A stretch of 64,000 nucleotides of DNA from positions 157,819,582-157,883,581 of the forward strand of contig NC_073692.1 in assembly GCF_029784155.1 (NCBI RefSeq), read 5' to 3'. The position numbers were made by a program, and so were the translations under genes. This DNA comes from Uranotaenia lowii (Eukaryota > Arthropoda > Insecta > Diptera > Culicidae). This document shows positions 55,146 through 64,000 of this stretch, piece by piece (within the stretch, counting starts at the first letter, position 1; each line of letters begins with the position of its first letter). The notes under the pieces were generated by a model. It was not told the origin of the DNA and did not search any database. It was given only the letters and a program-made list of their open reading frames with translations.

Positions 55146-56050
55146 AGGTCTTAATCTATTCTCCACGTGACTTCGGGATGCCAAAAATTTGTGTAACCGG
55201 ATGATGTAACTTTAAGAAATCAAAATGTCGCAAACATTTCTAATGTTTATTCTTTTCCTTAGGTCATGATAAGTTCAGCTTTGCTTAAATAAATATATTT
55301 TATTTTATCCAAAATTACTCCTTTTTGAAACTTTAAACCGCCTGTTACATAACCAGACTCAGAATGGACGAAGCTTCAAACTTAGACCTGAAATAATGAG
55401 TTCAAAATTGTTTGTTCTTCCAAAGGCTTTGTTTATAAATATAGAACGCTCGTTTCAGACTTGTGCATTTTATGCTAGGTGCTACTGAAATTTGGCGCTT
55501 CAGTGTTTGGATGTGGTTTACTGGTTTTGTTTATGGAGTTCTCAGTGCAACCTTAATGATGTGCAGTAGTTGAATTAAACGCACCCGGGTAGCTGAATTT
55601 TTGTTATTCTATCAATAAACATGTAAACTGCCGATTATGAAATATTAAAGAATAAAAAAAAACAATAAAGTAGGCTCACAACATAACAGAGTGAAAAAAA
55701 AAAATGGTTTCTACCATCCCTTAGGGTAGAATTTCGGGAGTGTTGAAATAGTTAACGGGGGAGTTTTTAAATCAACTTGAAAAAAACATTAAGCACCTGG
55801 AGTTAAAGAAAAAGTATTTATGTTCCTCAAAAATACTTCAAAAATTACTTCAAATTTTAGTTGGATGATTTAAAAAAAAATCGTGACTCTTGAAAATAAT
55901 ACTATTATATAATTTTTAATTAATGTATTGTATTGAGTATTGGATAGTTTTGAAAAAAAAATTGGTCATTAATTTTAATATCTAAACACTTACTGCATAT
56001 AAGTCATGTACATTTTTTATTTGGTTTAGACTAGTGAACTTACATGTAAG
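55146..56050. other. intergenic DNA upstream of paralog 2
   Basis: No gene seen. Several A-runs lie between 55655 and 55960. Confidence 0.4.
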
Positions 56051-56059
56051 AGAAATGAC

Positions 56060-56860
56060 GTCTGAAACACAAAATTCCAATCGATACAAATGGCTATTTG
56101 AACCACCGCACACATTTTTGAAATATTTCAGCCATAACTTCATTTTAAGATGCGTGCGGTGGATCAAATAGCCTTCAGTAGATTTCTCTAAACAAATCAC
56201 ACTAGATTGGTCTTATTCGATACAGAATATTCCAGTCCGAACAAGCTTTTTCTGAATTTTATTAAAAACTCCACTTTCCGATGTGTGCGGTGGCTTAAAC
56301 AGCCTCTATTCGATTCCTTGAAAAAGACCTCATAAGATAAGTCTCATTGGATTCAAATTTTTAAGCCCGAACATGCTTTTTTCTGAACTATGTGAAAAAT
56401 GAAGGGGAATTGTGGGTAAAATAATCATAACTCCATTTTCCTATGAATGTTATAGCTTACACAGCCTTGATTAGATTTCTTCGAGAAAATCACACAAGAA
56501 AGATCACATTTGGTCCATAAATTTCAAGTACGTACTAACTTGTTTCATAATTAATTGAAAAATATAGAGAAATTGAGGCTAAAATCAGCCATAATTTCAT
56601 TTCTGAAGCGCGATAGGTACCTCCAACTGCCTTCATTTGATTCCGCGGAAAAATCCCTCAAGATAGGTCTATTTTTTCATAATTTTTTGGTCCAAATCAC
56701 CAAATACTTGTAAACCAATGTTTTGTAAACCAATACCAATATTTTGTAAACAGTCCAATTCTGGATTGTTTACAAAATATAGGGGAATTAGGGGTTAAAA
56801 AGACAATATATCTCCGTTCTTAAGCTCGTGCGGCCCCTGAAACTACGCCCGATCGATTTT
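56060..56860. repeat. decayed tandem array with modules of about 135-215 bases
   Basis: A module recurs at about 56125, 56262, 56428, 56590 and 56806: ACTTCATTTT/ACTCCACTTT-like opening, GTGCGGTGG, a block like CAAATAGCCTTCAGTAGATT, then CACA.GA..GGTC and a CGAACATGCTTTTT-like end. One partial copy is inverted: GGCTATTTGAACCACCGCAC at about 56089 answers GTGCGGTGGATCAAATAGCC at about 56154. No gene is present. The architecture resembles the element at 24880-26760, but the sequences differ. Confidence 0.65.
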
Positions 56861-56987
56861 CCGGACATTTTAATTAGAGGAATGTATTAATTCATAGATT
56901 TAGTTCATGCAGGAGGAAAGATATTGAATTTCTTCGCGTTTTAAACACTTTTTTCTTCATTGTGCGTTGGTTCAAAAGGCTGCTCAC

Positions 56988-58076
56988 TAGGGTGTCCCAA
57001 AATTGCATAACTTTTGGGAACCTGGGGGCTCAACCTCCAAATGATAGATAAGGATGTGCAGAACAAACTTTTGTATGGGCTAAAAAAATCATGTTTAGAG
57101 GTTCCGCAAGCGCGATCTTTGAAAAAAAAGTCCACTTTCGAAAGATTTGATTTTAAATAAATTATAGATCCAAAAATTTTCATAAAATTTATATATTTGA
57201 TATTTTTTAAATTTTGTTTGAGTTTAATACTACACGTAAAAACTGAAAAATGAACCAAATTTGTATCAAAATGTAAAACAAGCAAGCTATTAAAATTTTA
57301 ATAAAATCTACACAATCAAGCAATTGATTGGTAAAGAAAAAAATGTATGATGAAAAATAAGTTTTTTATGCTTCTTTAGAACACTATTTCTCAGAATCCC
57401 TTTCACACTTGAGATTCAATGCAACCTCTTTCTGTTGTCTGATTCCGCTCAAATTTGGCATATTGCCTTCAGATGACTCCCTTCAACCATAAAAGTCTTT
57501 TTTGCAAGTATTTTGATGTTAAAGTAGGTTTTTTTTAAGACAAATTTAATAAAATTAATTAAAAAATATCCTAAATTGTGATTTTCATTGAGGATTAAAC
57601 CGTAAATAGCTTTTCACACGATGATACAAACAATATATTTTGTTCAGCTAAGTTCAAGTGCACAAAAATCCGCATCTTTTGATGGCATTGGTATCAACAA
57701 TATTTTACGCTTGGTACACAATTTGGTCAGTTGAATACAAAATTTTTGGACCAAAAAAAAATTTTTTTTTGGAAATAGCTTGCTTGTTTTACATTTTGAT
57801 ACAAATTTGGTTCATTTTTTTTTACGTGTAGTATCAAACTCAAACAAAATTTAAAAAATATAAAATATATAAATTTTATGAAAATTTTTGGATCCAGAAT
57901 TTATTTGAAATTAAATCTTTTGAAAGCGGACCTTTTTCAAAGATCGTGCTTGCGAAACCTCTAAACATGATTTTTTTAGTCGGCCCCATACAAAAGTTTG
58001 TTCTGCACATCCTTATCTACCATTTGGAGGGTGAACCCCCAGATTCTCAGAAGTTATGCAATTTTGGGACACCCTA
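56988..58076. mobile_element. foldback MITE, TAGGGTGTCCC ends, perfect 8-bp duplication
   Basis: The ends are TAGGGTGTCCC (from 56988) and GGGACACCCTA (to 58076), an exact 11-base inverted pair; the inverted match continues for about 300 bases on each side with scattered differences (for example GTGCAGAACAAACTTTTGTA at about 57053 against its complement near 57985). CTGCTCAC flanks it exactly at 56980-56987 and 58077-58084. The centre of about 470 bases is unpaired and has no open frame. An 8-bp duplication fits a hAT- or P-type non-autonomous element. Confidence 0.9.
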
Positions 58077-58084
58077 CTGCTCAC

Positions 58085-58862
58085 CCCTGACTTAAAGGCT
58101 TAAGATTGCAAAAATGTCGGTCCGCCAAACTAAAACAACTGTTACTGTCAGAGCAATCTCCTAGACCGAATTTAACCAAATAACATTTGTTGAGGTACTT
58201 ACAGTGTTGAATTCTAATTTGCTGACCATATATACTTCCGGCCATAAGTTTGGGATTTCAATTCACCCCCTCAAAAACAAGCAAATTTGTGCGGCAATAT
58301 CTCAGTCAACTAATAATACATTGCATTGCTTTTGATCTCATTCTAAAGACGATAAGCAAAACCTTTTTCGTATGTTTTTGGCAAAATGTAAACTGACCAT
58401 GACTTAAACTTGGCTCATAGTCTAAAAATTTCCAAATATTCGCACTTTAAATTTAAACCTGATTAGCTCAAAGTTGCATATGAATCTTTTTTTTTCATGT
58501 ATATCAAATCACATTTGATAAATTTTGTTCAAAATTTTTGCAAAGTGCTTTAAATAGATAAAATAGATACCTAAGTTATCGATCAAAAGTATGAGCTCAC
58601 CCCTCGGAAAAAATTTGGGGATCATGCAAACCATGCAATTTCATTTCGAGCATATCTCTGTCATCAAACAACGTTTTGCTGTTCTGATAAATTAAATACG
58701 ATTTTACACTTTCTTTTTCATTAACCATTCGTTGCAAATTTGTTTCTATTTCTTTTGATTCAGTTCAAATTAGATTAAAAATCTAATTTGAGAGCTTGAA
58801 TTCTAGAAAAAAAAGAAATAAAAACGAAGTTCCCAAAGGATCATACCTAAGAATATGATATT
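58085..58862. other. intergenic DNA
   Basis: No gene. A short inverted repeat AATTTAGATT/AATCTAATTT-like occurs at about 58765-58795. Confidence 0.4.
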
Positions 58863-61080
58863 CAGGGTGGCCAGCGAACAGGGACAACCGGGATAAAACC
58901 GGGAATTAAAATTGATACCGGGAAAACCAGGAAAAAAACCGGGATTTTCAAATCAAAACCGGGAAAATTATTTCCGGATTATTAAATCCTATTAATTCCT
59001 CAAATACATTCAATTCTTCATGACGGAACTTTCTTTCAGAAACTTTACAATCTTTAATTGTTTATTCCAGGATTGTTAAGCATTTGAGAGGAGCAGGAAA
59101 TTGTCTGGTTTATAAATCAATGAGTAAAATGCCGAGAAAAGTCGGAAATATTTGAAAAATTTAGATTTTAGAACTCAGTGCATACTTTTGTCGAACAAAA
59201 AAGGTCGTAACGTTCCAAAACTGTGCAGTTTTAACACCTTAAGTCTTGGTAGTTATCTTTTATAGCGATAATTAATTAAAGCTTTTAAACTTTGTGCACT
59301 TTTTTTGCGAGTATTTGGAAAAAAAAAGAACTTAAAAATCTGAATAAAGGAATAAGTGAAAGAAATTTAAAAAAAATCTAAACGCCGCGACTTCATAGTT
59401 CTGATGTGAATTCATATGTTGAAGACAGACAGTTTTTTATTGAATTCCTATCTCGAAAACTAAGATTCGAGCTGGAACTGGAATTATTATTATACACTAC
59501 TCCAGAATTGATGAAGTTCAAGTCTGCATCAGGAGCTCATTTTTATCTAAGAAAAATACGTTTTGCTGAAACGAAACTTGGAAAATTTAGCAGAAATCTT
59601 ACAAACACATTTAAATTGGGGGATTTATTTTGAAGGATCTGACTTAAATTTCAGATTAATTTAATAAAAAAAAGTTTTTTAATAGAACGTTAAAAGAGTG
59701 ATATGAATTCAGTTATTCATCCTAAGACTTCATGGAACATGGACTCGGTAGAAAAATTTTCTGAAAAGTAATTTTTACTAAGATCTAATGATCAAAGGTA
59801 GTTTTTAAACAAATTGAACAATGAGAATTTTTTTACGTACCTACTTATTTTCAGCTGTTTTCAATTCAGTTTAAAATACCTCAAAAATCAAAAATAATCA
59901 TAACCATACTTCAAATTTTCATTTAATTGATATGAAAAAATTCTAAAAGAAATCTAATATTTTGTTTGTGTTTGATGTACTAAAACACTAGATATTGTTA
60001 GAAACTATCAAAACGTAAATTCAAAAATCAAAATCAAATGCTTGACAAACAACATAACCCCGAAGTACTTATTTTATTTGGTTCCGAAAATATTTTCTTT
60101 TAATATTAAGTTAAATTTAAACTTTTGAAAATCTGGAATTGTTCTATGCGGGAAAAATGCCGGAAAAAAATGCCACCATCTTGTTTGGTTTATTGAAAAA
60201 CGCACAGAAAGCAGAAGAATGTAACAAGAGACCGAGTTTTTGTGTGATTTTTTTTTTAAAGACATACACCGTCTTAAACCAATTTAGGCTTACAGACTGA
60301 ATAAATGACGCGGACAACTTAAGATTAACATTTAACAGCCAGTACCGAGATGGGAATCGAACTCATGCTATCAGTGGACCAGCGATCACCGTTTTACCAC
60401 GCTAACCACTCGGCCACCGAGACGTACGATTCTTGTTCATGCAAAATCGAATAAAATCATGCATTTTTGAGATAGGACAGAAAATTTAGAACTCAGCGCA
60501 TTCTAATAAAAATGTTAAAGGATCCAAACAAAAACATGCTTCAGTTTTCAATATGAGAACCGAAATAAAGTATATACCAGATTACTTATCATGAATAAAA
60601 TTCATCTGAATCTGTTATAAGAACTTTAGAAGAAAAATATTAGAATATCAATCAGTAGATTTCATTAGAAGAATTCAGTATTTCAAGTTGAAATTTTAAA
60701 AGTATTATATGGCATCATATCAAAACTATGATTTATCCATGCAAATAATGAAAATATAGCAGTTTCTCTTATATAAAGCGAAGATGGTATGAAAGACTGG
60801 AAAGAAGGAAACAGTTTTCAGCTAAGGTTCAGACAACAAAATTTGTTTTCTTACCGTACGATCACAGTAGTTTGAATAACCTTTGAGTTTCAAGACTAAA
60901 CTGAAAATAATAAAGTCCTCTCACACTTCTACATTTGACTTATATACCTTCCGTTTTGGTAAAAATATCGGATGGACATATTCATTTGCGTATTTTGTAA
61001 CGACGAAAACATAAAATCTCAATCGGGAAAACCCGGAAAAAAACCGGGAATTTGAAAATGGAAACTCGATGGCCACCCTG
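58863..61080 (+). mobile_element. large non-coding element, CAGGGTGGCCA inverted ends
   Basis: The ends are CAGGGTGGCCA (58863 on) and TGGCCACCCTG (to about 61080), an exact 11-base inverted pair. Just inside both ends are repeats of CCGGGAAAAACC type (about 58885-58975 and 61020-61055). A diverged copy of the whole lies at about 10878-13430 and a fragment at about 230-660. The interior is AT-rich; the longest plus frame (59406-59633) has no recognisable domain. No clean target duplication was found. A SINE has inserted at 60248-60426. Confidence 0.75.
60248..60426 (-). mobile_element. tRNA-derived SINE, copy 2
   Basis: Same family as 17704-17873, on the minus strand. The A box is TGGCCGAGTGG (plus 60406-60416), closer to a real tRNA D-arm than in copy 1, and the B box core is GTTCGATTCC (plus about 60353-60362). 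The body matches copy 1 (GATCGCTGGTCCACTGAT; CTTAAGTTGTCC; GACGGTGTATGTCTTT) and it ends in an A-run (plus-strand T-run at 60248-60257). No clear target duplication was seen. Confidence 0.85.
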
Positions 61081-62215
61081 TATATTGATAATCTTATTTA
61101 AGAATTAAATTTATATTTATAAATTGAAGTATTGAAATAAGAATTCATAATAATTCGATATTTTCGAATCACGATTTAGCAAATTACTTCAGCAAAAAAA
61201 TAAAATTTAAATTTAAATTCATAGCAACTATTGAAAAACATTTTTCTCAAATAAATGTTTGGATTTCCAAACGAATTGTTGCAAAATGAGAATCATTAAA
61301 ATTTTGGTGAGAATTTTTCGCTTATATGAAGATACCTAGGAAAAATATTGTAGATAATTTGTACATTTTTGTTAACATTTTCTTCTACGTGTGTTTTATT
61401 TTCATTTGTGAATTGACATTTTTATCGGAAGATTCTTTAAAGAGTTCTTAAAGTGATAACTTTTAAACTACAAAATAAACAAATTACGACATTAAATTTT
61501 TTATCAACATTTTTTCGCAGTGAATAATCAAGAGTAGAGTATATTGAGAAAATTTAATTAATTTCAATATTCGTCTCTTATTACTAATTTTCAAGATTCA
61601 AGCCGACAAGTCTCGTTTGCAATTGAAAACCCCCCCGCCCCCTCCACTCAGTTTTCAAAATTAACGTTTTCTTGCCACTAAACTTTCCTTTTTATTGACT
61701 GATTTTAGAAAATTTGGAAAATAAAATTAGAAAAGTATGAAAATTGATTTTAAAATGTTCTCAATCTTAAAATTTCTATGTGACTTCAACAGTACCGAGC
61801 AAAGTGGAAATCAACCAAATAACAAAGATCAACATCCATTCAGAAGAAAAATATATCTTTTTCGATTCGAGGGGTGAATTGAACTCACAACATACATTTT
61901 GAAAAACTTTTTTTTTAAATTGAGAGTTCAATATTGCTTTGAAAATATGACATTAAGAAAGTTTGACATATTGCAGTAATTATTTCTATTATAATTTTTT
62001 CATGTCGAAAATATTTTAAATAGATAATAAAAATCTTTAAGTCACATTTTGTTAGATTTTTCAAACAAAGTGTTATTTATAACTCAAAAGATATAATTTT
62101 TCAATTTTTTTGAGAAAGAAGGTTTTTTGTTTAGTTCTATTTGGCATTTTTTTTTCTAGAAAATTTGATCTATGTAAAACATTCTATTTTTGAGATATAG
62201 CTGAGGAATCAAGTA
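61081..62215. other. AT-rich intergenic DNA
   Basis: No gene or repeat end. A C-run (AACCCCCCCGCCCCCTCC, about 61628-61645) stands out in an otherwise AT-rich stretch. Confidence 0.4.
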
Positions 62216-62223
62216 TCCCCACG

Positions 62224-62276
62224 CAGTGTTGGTCGGCTCTTCTCAAACAACAAAGAGCCGGGAGAAAACAACACTG
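62224..62276. repeat. two-step hairpin CAGTGTTG..CAACACTG
   Basis: CAGTGTTG (62224-62231) pairs with CAACACTG (62269-62276), and CGGCTCTT inside pairs with AAGAGCCG, leaving a short loop. It opens a GC-richer patch (62210-62450) full of AGAG/CTCT words that resembles a dispersed repeat rather than a gene; the minus frame 62184-62441 over it has no recognisable domain. Confidence 0.6.
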
Positions 62277-63429
62277 TTTTCCGTTCGGCTTCCAAGTGTA
62301 ATCCTCTTCCGCTGATCGTGCTCCGCTCGTTACCCGAGTATACACGAGCTGTAAGTGACTCGGACGGCAAGTGTGAGAGCGTTCGCATCTGAATGGGAGA
62401 AAGAGAATTCTTAACAAAGAGCGCCGTAGTGTTTCAGTCATACACCTCAGAGTAAATTAAGAAAAAAATTATATGGACTCCCACCACTTCTTCTTCTTCT
62501 TCTATTCGTGGTTTCTCTGAAACCACTTTTGGATCGGCGGCTATGGCCATATATCCAGTGGTATTCGTAGGACTCTCACCACATAACGTAGAAAAAATAA
62601 CAACAATTTCTGCCCACTGCTGTCATCTGTTTTGGATTCTTTTTACTTGCAAAAGGTAGCGTTCGAAGAAGAGGTGCCAGGTGGTTTAGTCAAAAAATCA
62701 GGACACCGCGAAGAACAAAAACAGGATTTTTCAGGACATCAGTAGATTGGTGAAAATACAATGCAGCTCTTCTTAGATTGCATAAATTAAGGCGAAATAG
62801 CGGTGCAGTATACGCCTCAATTTATGCAACAGAAGAGATGAGAAGTTAGGTGGTTTGTAGTTTATACCGAAAACACCGTTAAAAATATCATCTGAACCGA
62901 AGATTACCATTGGTTTAAGAGGTTAAACTGTTTTTATTATAAAATCAATTGGAATCTGGGACCTTTGATTCGGAGAGCAGCATCTTTTCTCGTGAACGTA
63001 TCAAGAATAAACTTAGTTAGCTCTGAGTTTCTCCTCAACACAATGCGCTACAGATTTTTCCGGAGAAGGGAATTCTCCTCATTAGCGGATGTGAATGCTC
63101 TCGATCTGAGAAGTTTTGCCACCTATGTTCCCAAGGATTGAGTATCCGCACTTTCCCCTATACATTTTCAAGAAAAAAAATGAAAGAGTCATCATCTCTC
63201 AAAATGTTTGAAAGAGTGTAATTTTAGCTGCGAGAAAAAGAAATTAAACAAATGACCTTGGATTTTTTACAACCATTTTTGTAGAGCAAACAAAAATTAA
63301 TTGTATGTTGTAAATGTACGATTGAAAAAAGCCTGATTCTTCCATGGCTGTCACTAAGCCGTTAACAAATATCTTGCAAAATAAATAGTTCAAGTGTAAT
63401 GTTAAAAAAAATATTGAAAAACTTCGTGT
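62277..63429. other. intergenic DNA
   Basis: A CTT microsatellite lies at about 62487-62502, followed by GTGGTTTCTCTGAAACCAC (about 62508-62526), a small perfect palindrome. No gene was supported. Confidence 0.4.
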
Positions 63430-64000
63430 TGGTTCAAAACTCATCCAAGATTTTTTTGCAGATTTTTTAAGTAACGTTTAACTTTTATGTTTGTATGGGA
63501 AAATTTGTTGTTTCTTCTGTGGACCGGAGCCTGCTTATGGTTTTTGTGCCAATTCATAGATTCTCCAAAGGAAATTTTCCGCTAAACAACTTTCTCCTCT
63601 ACCGTAACTTCGTATCTTATAAGATTTATTAGCAATTTAATAGGGGTATGTCTTTTGGCATTGAAAATAAATAAATTCAGTTGACATCACTGCTGGTGTC
63701 TCACTAAGTATCGCATGAAAAGTAGTCCTTAAAAAAAGACCTATTAAATTTTTTGTCTAGTTAAATTCAAAGTTACGGTCTTCGACAAAGCTTTTCAGCG
63801 GAAAATTTCCATCAGAGAATTTTTAAATTGGTACAAAACCGTTAGCAGGCTAGGTTCCACAGAAGAAACAACAATGATGATGATTTTTCAGTACAAAATA
63901 TTCAATTTTCCCATACGAACATAGAAGTTCAAATTTAGTCATGTAAACGTTACTTATAAATTCTACAAAAAATCATGGATGAGTTTTGAGCCAAAATGAA
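63430..64000. repeat. inverted repeat reaching the window end
   Basis: Sequence from about 63430 to 63617 (GGTTCAAAACTCATCC, AAGTAACGTTTA, GTATGGGAAAATT, TTGTTTCTTCTGTGGA, GGAAATTTTCCGCT) recurs as reverse complement from about 63773 to 63992. The right arm has roughly 30-40 extra bases near 63870-63905. The centre of about 155 bases is unpaired. It is probably another foldback element that continues beyond the window. Confidence 0.75.

Noticed and set aside
56060..56200. 72-codon minus-strand frame (55982-56200)
   Set aside because: It falls in the decayed tandem array and has no independent support.

Overview
This is a 64 kb window of AT-rich insect nuclear DNA, most probably from a mosquito (Culicidae). 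The reasons are two intronless genes for secreted two-domain odorant-binding-like proteins, a family type known from mosquitoes, together with a mix of transposons typical of mosquito genomes (Jockey/CR1-, I- and R1-group LINEs, hAT, Tc1/mariner, tRNA-derived SINEs, foldback MITEs). There is no prokaryotic signal: no operons, no ribosome binding sites and no CRISPR. Genus and species cannot be read from the sequence.

Host genes are few. Two paralogous minus-strand genes (21572-22444 and 54206-55075) encode about 290-residue secreted proteins with matching cysteines; the second has a well-placed TATA box and initiator. A possible split host gene on the plus strand has a 5' exon ending exactly in a start ATG followed by GTAAGT (about 40353-40381), and a 78-base exon in the only open phase (44926-45003). 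A small broken signal-peptide gene lies at 53167-53424.

Layout: 1-3690 is AT-rich DNA dominated by a degenerate TTGACAAAA-type repeat that switches strand in blocks. 3690-8262 is a nearly full-length PHD-finger LINE with two lesions. 8263-15160 holds a tRNA-like element, a large non-coding repeat copy, an RT fossil and small MITEs. 15164-20275 is a four-level nest: a palindromic element with CACAGTG termini holds a LINE, which holds a second CACAGTG palindrome, which holds a SINE. 20276-24880 carries the first odorant-binding-like gene. 24880-29902 has a decayed tandem element and a 2.6 kb hAT-type non-autonomous element with a perfect 8-bp target duplication. 30608-39487 is a second nest: a DNA element holds an I-group LINE, which is split by a decayed hAT transposon (intact 8-bp target duplication) and by a minus-strand PHD-type LINE with one 7-bp lesion. 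39488-46280 is the least repetitive part and holds the putative exons and a mariner fossil. 46280-52000 is R1-group LINE debris with a 479-bp tandem repeat in its 3' region. 52222-53590 is an insertion flanked by 27-bp direct repeats. 54206-64000 holds the second odorant-binding-like gene, another decayed tandem array, a foldback MITE with a perfect 8-bp target duplication, another copy of the large non-coding repeat with a SINE inside, and an inverted repeat running off the window end.

No autonomous, undamaged transposon is visible, and no clearly new enzymatic system was found. The most unusual items are the two long palindromes whose ends match the RAG/Transib heptamer and the two nested stacks, whose order of insertion can be read from empty sites and target duplications.
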